A stretch of DNA of 64,000 nucleotides from JAPPHA01 sp963662815 (GTDB lineage: Bacteria > Pseudomonadota > Alphaproteobacteria > Rhodobacterales > Rhodobacteraceae), in contig CAXXWA010000005.1 of assembly GCA_963662815.2 (NCBI GenBank), positions 186,001-250,000 on the forward strand. The letters are read 5' to 3'. Position 1 is the stretch's first letter; the number at the start of each line of letters is the position of its first letter. Below are positions 37,683-47,049 of this stretch, one piece after another. Below the pieces are notes generated by a model, which worked only from the letters and a program-made list of their open reading frames with translations, did no database searches and was not told the origin of the DNA. Both the position numbers and the translations under genes were made by a program.

Positions 37683-38712
37683 CGCTGCCGAACAGATGGA
37701 TGCGTTCGGGCGGGAAGTGGAGGCCGATCAGGGCGCCGGGCTGGAATTCCGTCTCGCCCTCGACGCGAATCACCATCTCGTCGCCGCCTTCCGTTCGTGC
37801 GTGCAGGTAGCTTTCCCCTCCGAGAAGTTCCGCCACGCGCACCGTCACGTCGATTTTTCCGTTGCCGGGTTCTCTGACCGCGAGGTGTTCGGGCCTGATG
37901 CCGAGGCGAACCGGCGCGCCTTCCGGCGCGGCGTCAGCGAGAATCGCGTCGCGATAGGCGACGCCGCCTTCAACAGATGCGACATCCAGGAAATTCATGC
38001 TGGGAGCACCGATGAAGCCGGCGACGAATTCCGTTTCGGGCCGCCGGTAGATTTCGAGGGGTGCACCCGTCTGTTCGACATGGCCTTCATTGAGGACCAC
38101 TATCCGGTCGGCCATCGTCATCGCTTCCACCTGGTCGTGGGTCACGTAGATCATCGTGGCGCCGAGTTCCTGGTGCAGGCCCTCGAGTTCGACCCGCATC
38201 TGGATCCTGAGCTTGGCATCGAGATTGGAGAGCGGTTCGTCGAAGAGGAAGACCCGCGGCTGCCTGACGATGGCCCGGCCGATGGCGACGCGCTGACGCT
38301 GGCCGCCCGAAAGCTGTTTCGGCTTGCGGTCGAGATATTCCTCGAGCTGGAGAATCCGGGCCGCTTCGGCAATTCTCTCGCGGCGCACTTCCGGCGCTAC
38401 ATTATTGACCTTCAAGCCGAATTCCATGTTCTCGCGAACCGTCATGTGGGGATAGAGAGCGTAGGACTGAAATACCATCGCGACGTTGCGGTCGGACGGC
38501 GCACTGTCGGTCACGTCGTCCCCGCCGATCGAAATCCTTCCCGAGGAGACCGCCTCCAGTCCGGCGATAGCACGGAGCAGGGTGGACTTCCCGCAACCTG
38601 AAGGGCCGACGAAGACGATGAAGTCGCCATCCGAAATCTCGAGGGAAACGTCAAAGAGCGCCTGCATGGCGCCATAGTGGACGTTTATTCCGGAAAGCGT
38701 CACGTCGGACAC
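37660..38712 (-). CDS. ABC transporter ATP-binding protein (UgpC/MalK type)
   Basis: ATPase that drives the sugar/polyol importer encoded on the opposite strand. Walker A GPSGCGKSTLL, signature LSGGQRQRVAIGRA, Walker B VFLFDEPLSNLDA and the H-loop THDQVEAMT are complete; a TOBE-type regulatory domain (LGIRPEHLAV, LLGGESYLHAR) follows. The GTG at 38712 (VSDVTLSGINVHYG) is the best start, with GGGAA upstream, giving 350 residues; the longer frame would enter the divergent promoter region. First gene of the minus-strand operon that continues to the HAD phosphatase. Confidence 0.93.
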   Translation of the reverse strand: MSDVTLSGINVHYGAMQALFDVSLEISDGDFIVFVGPSGCGKSTLLRAIAGLEAVSSGRISIGGDDVTDSAPSDRNVAMVFQSYALYPHMTVRENMEFGLKVNNVAPEVRRERIAEAARILQLEEYLDRKPKQLSGGQRQRVAIGRAIVRQPRVFLFDEPLSNLDAKLRIQMRVELEGLHQELGATMIYVTHDQVEAMTMADRIVVLNEGHVEQTGAPLEIYRRPETEFVAGFIGAPSMNFLDVASVEGGVAYRDAILADAAPEGAPVRLGIRPEHLAVREPGNGKIDVTVRVAELLGGESYLHARTEGGDEMVIRVEGETEFQPGALIGLHFPPERIHLFGSDGKRIAS

Positions 38713-38832
38713 GTGTCCATTCCCTTCCCTAACGATTCTCTGAATTCCGGCCCGGAAATTTCTGTTGCATTTGTTTGTCGCATGATACAATTGTTGTCAA
38801 GTTAGTTCAGTCAACCAGAGAGGGGTGATCCT
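38713..38832. promoter_or_regulatory. Divergent promoter/operator region of the polyol cluster
   Basis: The 120-base gap between the ATPase gene and the solute-binding gene is clearly AT richer than its surroundings. Two near-direct repeats, TTGTTTGTC at 38771 and TTGTTGTC at 38791, are followed by AAG and could be sites for the SorC-type regulator encoded at 41971. A TTGCAT / TACAAT pair (38765, 38786) is a possible promoter towards the right, with a short 15-base spacer. Reading from sequence only. Confidence 0.4.
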
Positions 38833-40174
38833 ATGTCTATTCGAAACACCATCCGTTCAGGCGCTGCGGCAGGTCTGGTTGCGACCTGCATTGCCGGAGG
38901 TGCCGGTGCCTGGTCCCTTGAGGAGGCCGCGGCTCCGTACAAGGGAGAAGTCGTCGACGTCGTATTCCTTCTGCGGCCGGGGTACGAGGCGGCGGAGGCA
39001 ATGCTTCCCGAATTCGAGGAAAAGACCGGAATCAAGCTCAACATAACCAAGCTACCCTACGAAAACGCGCTTGGCGAGCAGGTCCGGGACTTCGTCGCGG
39101 GAGGGGATCTCGACATCGCGTTGATCGATCTCGTATGGATTGGCAACTTTGCCGAAAACGAGTGGATCCTGCCAATCGACAAGTTCACTTCCAATCCGGA
39201 CCTCGCTGATCCGGACCTCGACATTGACGATTTCTTTCCGCTCGTCCTGAACGCGTTCGGAGGTTGGGACGGCACCATCTACGGACTGCCGTTCGACAAC
39301 TATTCCGGCCTCCTGTTCTACAACCGTTGCATGCTCGAGGAAGCGGGATTCGATGGCCCGCCGGCGACATGGGACGACGTGATGAACGTATACGGACCGG
39401 CGCTGACCAAGGACGGAAAGCACGCGTACGCCCTCCAGTCCAAGCGCAACGAGACGCAGTCCGCGGACAGCTTTGCCCGCGTGCTCTGGCCGTTCGGCGG
39501 ATCGTTCCTCGATTCCGAGTTCAGATCCAATCTGCTGAGCGCCGAAAGCCAAGCGGGTCTCAAGTTCAGGCAGGGACCTGCTCAAGTACATGCCCGAGGG
39601 CATCGTGAGCTACGATCACGCGGAGACGGTCAATGCGCTCGCACAGGGTGACGTCGCCTTCATAACGGAGTGGTCGGCCTTCTACGCGACGCTCAAGAAT
39701 CCCGAGACCTCGCAGGTTGCGGACTGCCTCGGCATAGCGCCCGAACCGACCGGTCCTGCCGGCCGCAAGCCCGCGCTCGGCGGATTCTCGCTCGCAGTGG
39801 CGAGTCAGGCGACCGAGAGCGAGCAGGCCGCCGCATGGCTATTCATCCAGTGGGTGACGTCGAAGGCGAATGCCGAGACCTATCTGCGCAAGGGCGGGGT
39901 GCCTGCGCGCCAGTCGGTCTATGCAGCGCCGGGAATTGCCGAAGAGTTCGACTTCGTGCCCGCGCTGGTCGAGAGCTGGCAAGAGGGCGTTCCGGAATTC
40001 CGTCCGAGATTCGCGGAGTGGCCTGAAATCACCGAAATCGTCCAGGAGTGGGGCACCAAGATCATGCTCGGCGAAGTGACGACGGAGGAAGGCGCGACGG
40101 AGATCGGCAACCGCATGGAAGCCGTGCTCGAGGAAGCCGGCTACTACAGTGGAGACAAGCCTCTCGCGCAATGA
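38833..40174 (+). pseudogene. ABC extracellular solute-binding protein with one apparent frameshift
   Basis: Periplasmic binding protein of the family 1 (MalE/UgpB-like) type. A signal peptide is visible (SIRNTIRSGAAAGLVATCIA, cut near GAGA-WSLEE). The first frame runs well to GLKFRQ; then the sequence CAGGGACCTG at 39571-39580 contains one G too many, and the protein resumes in the next frame as DLLKYMPEGIVSYDHAETVN up to the stop at 40174. Joined, about 446 residues, normal for the family. If the shift is real the importer lacks its binding protein; if it is a read or assembly error the gene is intact. No slippery heptamer is seen. Confidence 0.85.
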
Positions 40175-40183
40175 TACGCATTC

Positions 40184-40211
40184 CCGGGGTGCGGTTCGAA
40201 CCGCACCCCGG
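40184..40211. promoter_or_regulatory. Perfect 28-base palindrome (mRNA hairpin)
   Basis: CCGGGGTGCGGTTC joined to its exact reverse complement, ten bases after the binding-protein stop and 42 before the first permease. It has no T tract, so it looks like a stabilising or partial-termination hairpin of the kind that keeps binding-protein mRNA more abundant than permease mRNA. Confidence 0.7.
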
Positions 40212-40252
40212 CACGCGCCGGCCGGCCGCGCCGGCAACTCGGGAACCGGGGA

Positions 40253-41131
40253 ATGGCCGTACATACGCGAAAACGCACACTTTTCTGGTTCCTCGGCCCG
40301 TCAGTAATCGCACTGGTCCTGGTGGGAATAGCACCGCTGATCTACGCGGTCTGGACCTCGCTCCACTTCTTCAACCTCACGAAGCTCCGCCGCGTCCGTT
40401 TCATCGGACTCGAAAACTACGGGACCGTCCTTGCCGACCCGATTTTCTGGGATGCCGTCATCCGGACGTTCGTGCTCCTGGCCATTGCGTTGCCAGTGCA
40501 GATCATTCTCGGTCTCGGAATTGCGCTCCTGCTGCACCGCCCCGGCCTCGGCCTGCTCAAGACAATAACGCGCCTTGGCCTCGTGCTGCCCATGGCGACC
40601 ACCTACGCGGTCGTGGGGCTGCTCGGCCAGGTCATGTTCAACGTCAAGTACGGAGTCATGAACCAGCTCCTCGGATTCCTGGGCATATCGGCAATCAACT
40701 GGATCGGCGATCCGACCAACGCCTTCATAGCGGTGATCTTCTGGGACATCTGGCAATGGACGCCGTTCGTGGCCCTGGTGCTGCTTGCCGGCCTGACGAC
40801 TGTACCCGTCGAAATCGAGGAGGCGGCGGCGCTGGAAACCAAGAGCTGGTGGGCCACGCTGCGCCATGTCCAGTTTCCCTTTCTTGTCCCCGGGCTCGTC
40901 GCGGTGCTGATCCTGAGGACCGCGGACACGCTCAAGCTGTTCGACATGGTCTTCACGATGACGCGCGGCGGACCGGGCAACGCCACGGAGTTCGTCTCCG
41001 TCCTGATCCAGCGCGTCGGATTCCGGGCCTTTGACCAGGGCGTCGCCTCGGCCCAGGCCGTCATCCTCCTGGCAATCACGATACTGCTCAGCCAGGCCTA
41101 CATTCGAATCTTCTACAAGGAGGTCCAGTGA
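40253..41131 (+). CDS. ABC sugar/polyol transporter permease (MalF/UgpA type)
   Basis: Membrane subunit of 292 residues with six hydrophobic helices, starting RTLFWFLGPSVIALVLVGIA. The coupling EAA loop reads EIEEAAALETKSWWATLRHV, where it contacts the ATPase. TRGGPGNATEFVSVLIQRVG is a typical C-terminal MalF segment. Its stop overlaps the next permease start region (GTGATG). Confidence 0.93.
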   Translation: MAVHTRKRTLFWFLGPSVIALVLVGIAPLIYAVWTSLHFFNLTKLRRVRFIGLENYGTVLADPIFWDAVIRTFVLLAIALPVQIILGLGIALLLHRPGLGLLKTITRLGLVLPMATTYAVVGLLGQVMFNVKYGVMNQLLGFLGISAINWIGDPTNAFIAVIFWDIWQWTPFVALVLLAGLTTVPVEIEEAAALETKSWWATLRHVQFPFLVPGLVAVLILRTADTLKLFDMVFTMTRGGPGNATEFVSVLIQRVGFRAFDQGVASAQAVILLAITILLSQAYIRIFYKEVQ

Positions 41132-41967
41132 TGGCTGCCGCGCCGGCCCCTTGGCAAAAGGAAGGCCGACTGGGTCAGGGGCTCCTGTTGCTAATCATTC
41201 TGCTGTTTTGCGTCTTTCCCTTCTACTGGATGGTAACGACGAGCCTGAAGACGCAGGTCATCGCTCTCCAGGAGCCGCCAGCGTGGATCTTCGAACCGAC
41301 ATTCGCGAACTACACCGAAGTTCTCTTCAAGGACGGGGTCGCCGCGACGCTGCTCAATTCCCTGATCGTCGCGGTCGCCACGACCGTCCTTTCGATCGGC
41401 CTCGGCTGTCCCGCCGCATACGCCCTTGCCCGGCTGGAATTTCGCGGCAAGCGGCATCTCTGGTTCTGGTTCATCACGAACCGCATGGTGAGTCCCATCG
41501 TGCTGGCCCTTCCCGTCTTCCTCATCGTCCGTCGTCTCGGGATACTTGATACCCATCTCGTGCTAATTCTGATCTATCTCACGTTCAACCTTCCGATCGT
41601 GATCTGGATCTGTACCGACCAGTTCCGCGCGGTACCCCGCGACCTCGACGAGGCGGCTGTTCTTGAAGGCGCGTCGCACTGGCGCATATTCCGTTCGATC
41701 TGCCTGCCGCTTGCGATGCCCGGAGTCGCGGTGAGCGCGATCTTTTCGTTCATCTTCTCGTGGAACGAGCTGATGTATGCGATCGTGTTGACGCGCAACG
41801 CGGCGAAGACCGCTCCGGCGATGGCGGTAAGCTTCATGGAGGGATACAACCTTCCCTACGGCAAGATCATGGCCACCTCGACGCTAATCGTCATACCCGT
41901 CGCTGTCTTTGCCCTGATCGCATCTCGTCAGCTTGTCCGCGGGCTGACCATGGGGGCAGTCAGGTAG
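41131..41967 (+). CDS. ABC sugar/polyol transporter permease (MalG/UgpE type)
   Basis: Second membrane subunit, 278 residues. Start ATG 41131 is preceded by AAGGAGG at ideal spacing and overlaps the last base of the first permease gene; a GTG three bases earlier is possible. Six helices; the EAA loop is DLDEAAVLEGASHWRIF followed by LPLAMPG. CVFPFYWMVTTSLKTQ near the start is typical of MalG. It is followed three bases later by the regulator gene. Confidence 0.93.
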   Translation: MAAAPAPWQKEGRLGQGLLLLIILLFCVFPFYWMVTTSLKTQVIALQEPPAWIFEPTFANYTEVLFKDGVAATLLNSLIVAVATTVLSIGLGCPAAYALARLEFRGKRHLWFWFITNRMVSPIVLALPVFLIVRRLGILDTHLVLILIYLTFNLPIVIWICTDQFRAVPRDLDEAAVLEGASHWRIFRSICLPLAMPGVAVSAIFSFIFSWNELMYAIVLTRNAAKTAPAMAVSFMEGYNLPYGKIMATSTLIVIPVAVFALIASRQLVRGLTMGAVR

Positions 41968-41970
41968 GAC

Positions 41971-42933
41971 ATGAGCCCGAGATCCCGCACTCCCTATGTT
42001 GACCAGACGGAACGATTCATGGCTCAGGTAGCCTGGGCGTATCATGTCGAAGGCATGACGCAGGGGGAAGTTGCCAGAAAACTCGGCGTGACCCGCCTGC
42101 GGGTCAATCGCGCGCTCGCGGAAGCGCGGCGCAAGGGGCTGGTTCGGGTATCGTTCAACACGGCCTATGCGGCATGCGCGGAACTCGAATCCGCCCTGAC
42201 TTCCGGATTCGGCCTCAAGGGCGCCTACGTGGCACCGGCGCCGAGCGACCGAGAGATGACCCAGACAATTGTCGGCGCGGCTCTCGGCAACCTGCTTTCT
42301 GATGTGCTTGCAGACCCGTCAGTCCGCCTGTTCGGAATGTCCTGGGGAAACACCCTCAACCTTGCAACGCGTTTCATGGCGTCGTTCGACCGACCCGACC
42401 TCGAAGTCGTTTCTGTGATGGGCGGCCTGACGCGCGGTTCGGAGCTCAACAGTTTCGAGATCACGACCCGCATCGCCAATCTCATAAACGCCCGCCACAG
42501 CTACTTCCCCGCTCCGCTCTACGCCGGTTCGCGCGAGAGCCGCGACACGATCATGCAGCTTGACGTCTTCGCGGAGGTTCTCAACAAGATTCGCGCCGTC
42601 GATGCGCTTGCAATGGCTGCCGGAGACATTTCCGAACGGTCGCTTCTCATGCGGGACGCATTGCCCGCGGACACGACGGCCGACGAATTGCGCAGCCTCG
42701 GCGCAGTAGGCGACGTTCTGGGCACCGTGATCGACGGGCACGGCAAACCAATCAATCACCCCATTAACGAAAGGGTGATCGGCATCGGCCTTTCAGACCT
42801 CGCCCGGATTCCGAATGTGATCCTCGCGGTGGGCGGCGACTACAAGGTTCCGGTGGTTCGCGCGATCCTGGGGCTCGGCCTGATCGACACGCTGGTGACG
42901 GACCAGTCTACGGCGCGGCTGCTCCTGGACTGA
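41971..42933 (+). CDS. SorC/DeoR-type sugar-binding transcriptional regulator
   Basis: Regulator of 320 residues. N-terminal helix-turn-helix: VAWAYHVEGMTQGEVARKLG followed by VTRLRVNRALAEAR. The rest is the SorC effector domain, which has a SIS-like fold, with FGMSWGNTLNLATRF, SVMGGLTRGSELNSFEI and AVGGDYKVPVVRAIL. It lies in the importer operon and most resembles EryD-like regulators of polyol catabolism. It probably binds a phosphorylated intermediate and controls the divergent promoter region at 38713-38832. Confidence 0.9.
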   Translation: MSPRSRTPYVDQTERFMAQVAWAYHVEGMTQGEVARKLGVTRLRVNRALAEARRKGLVRVSFNTAYAACAELESALTSGFGLKGAYVAPAPSDREMTQTIVGAALGNLLSDVLADPSVRLFGMSWGNTLNLATRFMASFDRPDLEVVSVMGGLTRGSELNSFEITTRIANLINARHSYFPAPLYAGSRESRDTIMQLDVFAEVLNKIRAVDALAMAAGDISERSLLMRDALPADTTADELRSLGAVGDVLGTVIDGHGKPINHPINERVIGIGLSDLARIPNVILAVGGDYKVPVVRAILGLGLIDTLVTDQSTARLLLD

Positions 42934-42934
42934 C

Positions 42935-44392
42935 GTGGCGTCGCTCGTCGGCATCGACATCGGAACGTCGGGCGTCAAGGCGATCGTCCTTCGCGAGGGA
43001 ACGGTCGCTGCCGAATGCGGCTGCAAGCTGGAAGTTTCTCGCCCTCGACCCGGCTGGAGCGAACAACATCCCGACACATGGATCGAGGCGGTCTTCAACT
43101 GTCTCGATCATCTCGCAGCGGACGGCGGGCTTGCTGATGCCCGCGCAATCGGGCTTTCGGGGCAGATGCTGGGACTGGTGCTTCTGGGCCGCGACGGTTC
43201 GCCAATTCGTCCAGCCATCCTCTGGAACGATCAGCGCGCGACCCGCGAATGCGACGAGCTTGAATCGCTTGTCCCGGATATCGGGATGCGCACGAACTGC
43301 GGCCCGGACCCTGGGATCAACGCGGCGAAACTCCTCTGGATTGCGCGCCACGAACCGGGGCTTCTTGGGCGCGCGCGCATGCTGCTGCTCCCGAAGGACT
43401 ATGTCCGACTGGCCCTTACCGGCGATACCGCAACGGAACCCACGGATGCCGGCGGAACGCAACTGTTCGACATTCCGGCAGGAAATTGGGACGCAGGGCT
43501 GTGCAGTGCGGTTGGCTGGGACCCGGAATTTCTGCCTCCTGTCGTTTCCAGCTGGACTCCCGCCGGGAGCGTCAGATCCAGCCTCGCAAAGCGCTGGCGC
43601 CTTGCCGGCCAGGTCGTTGTCGCGGGCGGCGCAGGCGACAACATGGCGGCAACCCTGGGAATAGGCGCGGCCTCGCCGGGAGAAGGAGTCGTGACCGTCG
43701 GCACGTCTGCAGTTTCCTGTCTTGTCGATGATGTGTTTCGGCCTGCACCGGAGTCGGCGGTTTTGACGAGCCCCCACGCCGCGCCAGGAAGATTCCTGTC
43801 CATGGGCGTGGTCATGAGTGCGACGGCGTCGCTTGACTGGCTTGCCGGCATAACCAATACGCCCGCGGCCATTCTTGCTTCGGAGGCGGATAATCTTCAC
43901 CGGGCGGATCGCGCTTCGGATGCCCCGGTTTTTCTTCCCGCGCTTTCGGGAATTCGGACGCCGTTCGGACGACCCGACGCGGCTGGACGTATCGAGGGCC
44001 TGCGCGGCGACACGACCCGCGCCATGCTGGCTTGGTCGACGCTCGAGGGCGTCGCCTTCCAGATTGCGGATTGCGTCGAAGCCCAACTTCAAACCGGATT
44101 GGCGGTTGATCGAGTTGCGGCGGTGGGCGGCGGCGCGCGAAGCCGGATTTGGCTCGGAATGATCTCATCCTTGCTCGGCGTGCCGCTTGAGTTGTCAAGG
44201 GATGGCCCGGTTGCGGCTTGCCTGGGTGCTGCGCGTCTGGCGTCCGTGGCATCCGGGGCAGAGGCGCCGGAAGACCTGCGCCGACCGATGTCGAAACCGA
44301 AGGAAACGGTTCAACCCGATCCGGAACTCGCAGATCTTCTTTCCGGGCGGAGGGCGCGGTTCCGAAGTCTGTTGTCGACGGAACTGTTCTGA
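42935..44392 (+). CDS. FGGY-family carbohydrate kinase (xylulokinase-like)
   Basis: Sugar or polyol kinase, 485 residues. The ATP/phosphate motif ASLVGIDIGTSGVKAIVL is at the N-terminus, SGQMLGLVLLGRDG and ILWNDQRATRECDEL are substrate-side xylulokinase segments, and VAAVGGGARSRIWLGMISS is the second FGGY signature. GTG 42935 follows the regulator stop after one base. With the dehydrogenase, isomerase and SDR of the opposite strand it can form a short route from an imported sugar alcohol to a central pentose or triose phosphate. Confidence 0.91.
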   Translation: MASLVGIDIGTSGVKAIVLREGTVAAECGCKLEVSRPRPGWSEQHPDTWIEAVFNCLDHLAADGGLADARAIGLSGQMLGLVLLGRDGSPIRPAILWNDQRATRECDELESLVPDIGMRTNCGPDPGINAAKLLWIARHEPGLLGRARMLLLPKDYVRLALTGDTATEPTDAGGTQLFDIPAGNWDAGLCSAVGWDPEFLPPVVSSWTPAGSVRSSLAKRWRLAGQVVVAGGAGDNMAATLGIGAASPGEGVVTVGTSAVSCLVDDVFRPAPESAVLTSPHAAPGRFLSMGVVMSATASLDWLAGITNTPAAILASEADNLHRADRASDAPVFLPALSGIRTPFGRPDAAGRIEGLRGDTTRAMLAWSTLEGVAFQIADCVEAQLQTGLAVDRVAAVGGGARSRIWLGMISSLLGVPLELSRDGPVAACLGAARLASVASGAEAPEDLRRPMSKPKETVQPDPELADLLSGRRARFRSLLSTELF

Positions 44393-44638
44393 TCATGACG
44401 TCCGTTCCCTTGGCGCCGGTTTCGGTTTGAAACTCGCCGCGCCCTTCCGAACCAGCTTTGTTCGTCGCTCATTGGTTTGGGTTGGCGTTGCGTCCTCCGT
44501 TCAGGTGAAAAAAGTTCCAGAGCGGCACAGGGGGTCCAAAGTCTGTCCCGCCCGCCGACTACCAAGCAAAACTGAGGGATAACCCGGAGTCGTGGGCAAT
44601 CGTACCAAAACATCTGGCGCGGAAGTGGCTTGGGATCA

Positions 44639-45808
44639 CGTCAAGAACTTCAGACGTCCTGACATCGGATGGGATTTCCTACAATGAAAATGATGCCTCT
44701 TTCCCGGTGGTCCGTGCGGCTTCGGGCAGTTCGCAGGCCATGCGCAGGCCGGTTCCCGGGAAGATCGTGCCGGTCCGGCTGAGCTCGTCGAGCAGCCCGG
44801 CGATGGCCGCGTCGCCGGCGTTGCCGGCGGTCCCGAGGATGCGCACCCGTAGTATCCCTTCGGCAGCGCCAGGAACCTGTCCGCGTGCTGCAGGAGCCCC
44901 TCCTCCAGCAGCGCCGGCAGCGCGGCCAGGACGCCGCCGCAGGCCACCGCCGACAGCGGCTCGTCGAAGCGCGGCCGCGCCTCATCCATCGCCCCCGCCG
45001 AGGCCGCGACGCGGCCCGCGCTGTCGCGGGCGGCCCGGCCCATCGGCGCCGCCCGGTCGCGCCGGTCGCGGGCGCTGCGGCCGAGCGGGGCCGCCGTCCC
45101 GGCACCTTCCGCCTCCGCCGTCCCGGCCTCCGTCTCCGCCGAAGCCTCCTCCGTCTCCGCCGAAGCCTCCTCCGTCTCGCCGGCCTCCGCCTCCTCCGTC
45201 CCGGCGTCCGGACAGGCGATGAAGCCCTTCCGGCAGTTGTGGCAGAGCGTCGCGGGCGCGATCCCGAGTTCCCGCGCAACCGCGGCAATCCGCATTCCCG
45301 AGGCCAGGAGACGCTCCGCCTCCGCCGCCGTCTCGCCGGCGATGGCGCTCGTGCCGCGCCCCTTCCGCGGCTCGTGGAACGCCGCCTCGCCCCTGTCCCG
45401 GAGCTTCCTGACAGCCCGCTGGACCGTCGCGCGTCCGACGCCGAACGCGTCCTGCAGGTCCTTCCGGGGGATGCCGTGCCTTGCGAACCTTGCGATCCGC
45501 AGCAGCATCGCCGGGCGGTCGCTCTCGTCGTGGCAGTCGAAGGGCTCGAGGTTGGAGAAGCAGGCGGTCCGTCCGTCGCCGGACGCGAAGGAGAAGCAGG
45601 AGGCGCCGATCCGGACGGCGTCTGCGGGGTTCATGGCAAGGGTGTTCATGCGAGCGGAATCCCGAAAACAGGCATCAGGACATATTGTAATCCCTTCGGC
45701 CATGCCGTCAAGCGAAATGTGCGGGAAAACCGTTGATTTTCCTGAAAAAAGCGCAGCCCGTGCCGTCAGATCACAATCCCGATGTCAGGACGTCCGAAGT
45801 TTCTGACG
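44639..45808 (-). mobile_element. Deletion derivative of an insertion sequence with terminal repeats and target duplication
   Basis: About 1.17 kb. The ends are inverted repeats of roughly 30 bases: left reads CGTCAAGAACTTCAGACGTC then CTGACATCGG; right, on the other strand, reads CGTCAGAAACTTCGGACGTC then CTGACATCGG. They are flanked by GGGATCA (44632-44638) and GGGATCC (45809-45815), a probable seven-base target duplication with one change. The inside holds a shortened transposase gene, so the copy is non-autonomous. Family not certain (ISNCY-like helix-turn-helix transposase). Confidence 0.75.
44679..45649 (-). pseudogene. Transposase with internal deletion
   Basis: The N-terminal half is a helix-turn-helix protein: MLLRIARFARHGIPRKDLQD, GVGRATVQRAVRKLRDRGEA and a second HTH MRIAAVARELGIAPATL. 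An acidic repeat follows (EEASAETEEASAET, encoded by 18-base tandem repeats around 45130-45180), then LPALLEEGLLQHADRFLALP. After LPKGYYG the frame must shift by one to continue as LLDELSRTGTIFPGTGLRMA and stop at 44679-44681, which looks like the C-terminus of the same transposase family. The catalytic middle is absent. Read straight on, the frame stays open to about 44636, but that tail is not conserved. Confidence 0.65.
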
Positions 45809-45815
45809 GGGATCC

Positions 45816-46379
45816 GGTCGATTCCGCTCCAACTGCGTTTTGAACAAAAAAGGAACATTCACGTTTCGGCCGGGGGCGGGTTGCCCCTCGACTAGCTTGC
45901 ATGAAGCCGGCCAAGGCGCTTCTTTCGGTGACGGCACAATCATCGGAGACAAGTCAATGTCGGACGTGTCGTTCCCTGCGTCCCATGCTGCGCCCGCATC
46001 TGGGCTTTTCTTGAACACTGCGATCCAGGGGAGGTCGCCCGGTGCTGCTCCGAGGGATGCCGGCGGCGCGATGGCCGCATTCATGGCGCGACCCATCCGC
46101 GAAACCCGCACGCCCTTGGGCTCGCCCTTCGCGGCGACGCCCGCCGCTTCAGCTTCTGGGTCTCGATGCTCGTGCCGGAATTCCAACGGCTCTGGGACGC
46201 CACGCTGCACCTTATAGTGCAGGCGGCGCATGGATCGGCCGCTGGGCTGGACGAGATGGTACGGAGGCTGCACCGGATCGACAACCTCCGGCAGCGGTCC
46301 CTGCTGCAAACCCGGCTGGTCATCCACCTGGAGCTGGGCGCTATCCATGCCGACATCGTCCTGCTCACCTGTCGGCTTT
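45816..46379. other. Degraded sequence before the ankyrin pseudogene
   Basis: No intact gene. Plus-strand segments from 46166 (EFQRLWDATLHLIVQAAHGS, then RRLHRIDNLRQRSLLQTRL) look protein-like and may be the upstream part of the ankyrin pseudogene, but they break frame several times. A small frame from 45957 (MSDVSFPASHAAPASG) is possible but unrecognised. Confidence 0.4.
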
Positions 46380-46965
46380 CTCGCCCACGCTGGCCGACCG
46401 CTACGAGCCCACGTACCGTTTCTCGGATGTCAGGTTCGACGAGCTGCCGTCCCTCGTATCGTGCGGACTGCGACGTGGTGGCCTTAAGGGAGCTTCTGAG
46501 CGGGGGTGCCGACGCCGGGCCCGAACCGAACGTCGGCGATGTGCGCTGCGCGACCCTGCGGCACTGAGTGGTCGACACGCCCCGCCTGGCGGAGATCTTT
46601 CGACCTCTCCTGGGACCGGGCGCCGACGTCAACGCCCGGTACGCCGATGGATATTCCCCGCTTCACCTGGCGGCGCAATGGTGCACGGCGGAGAACGTCC
46701 GCGCTCTCGTGGCCACCGGCGCGGACCCCGAGTCGCAGGAGATGATCGGTTACGCCCCGTTGCTCCACGGGATCGCACGGGAGGGCGTCCCGACACCTTC
46801 CGCGCGCTTCTCTACGCCGGCGTCCGGGACGAGGACGGCCGGCATCCCATGGACTTGGCCGAATTGGACTCCGGCCTGAAGGACCGGTCCGTCATCGAGC
46901 GGCTGAGAGTGGCCGGACAATGTTCCGGCGCAACGGCTGACCGTCGCTTCCGCTCACTTCCTTAG
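46380..46965 (+). pseudogene. Ankyrin-repeat protein gene, broken by frameshifts and a stop
   Basis: Pieces in alternating frames give a coherent protein: SPTLADRYEPTYRFSDVRFD, then CDVVALRELLSGGADAG, a stop at 46565, then a clear ankyrin unit GADVNARYADGYSPLHLAAQ plus ENVRALVATGADPESQ, and after one more shift RPDTFRALLYAGVRDEDGRH with PMDLAELD. At least three lesions separate them, so it is not translated whole. Ankyrin proteins often occur in host-associated bacteria; here it is a decayed passenger among mobile elements. Confidence 0.7.
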
Positions 46966-47049
46966 CGGGCTTGACCGACGCGAACACCAGCCGCGCTGTC
47001 TAGTCCAGTAGTCAGGTTCTGCCAGTACGCATGCACGATCGCGCTAGCA

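Noticed and set aside
39571..39580. Programmed ribosomal frameshifting in the solute-binding protein
   Set aside because: No slippery heptamer or downstream stem is visible, and this family is not known to use it; a single-base insertion or sequence error is simpler.
45130..45200. Short tandem repeats that could suggest a CRISPR array
   Set aside because: They are contiguous 18-base coding repeats for an acidic stretch in a transposase, with no spacers. No CRISPR array or cas gene was found anywhere in the window.
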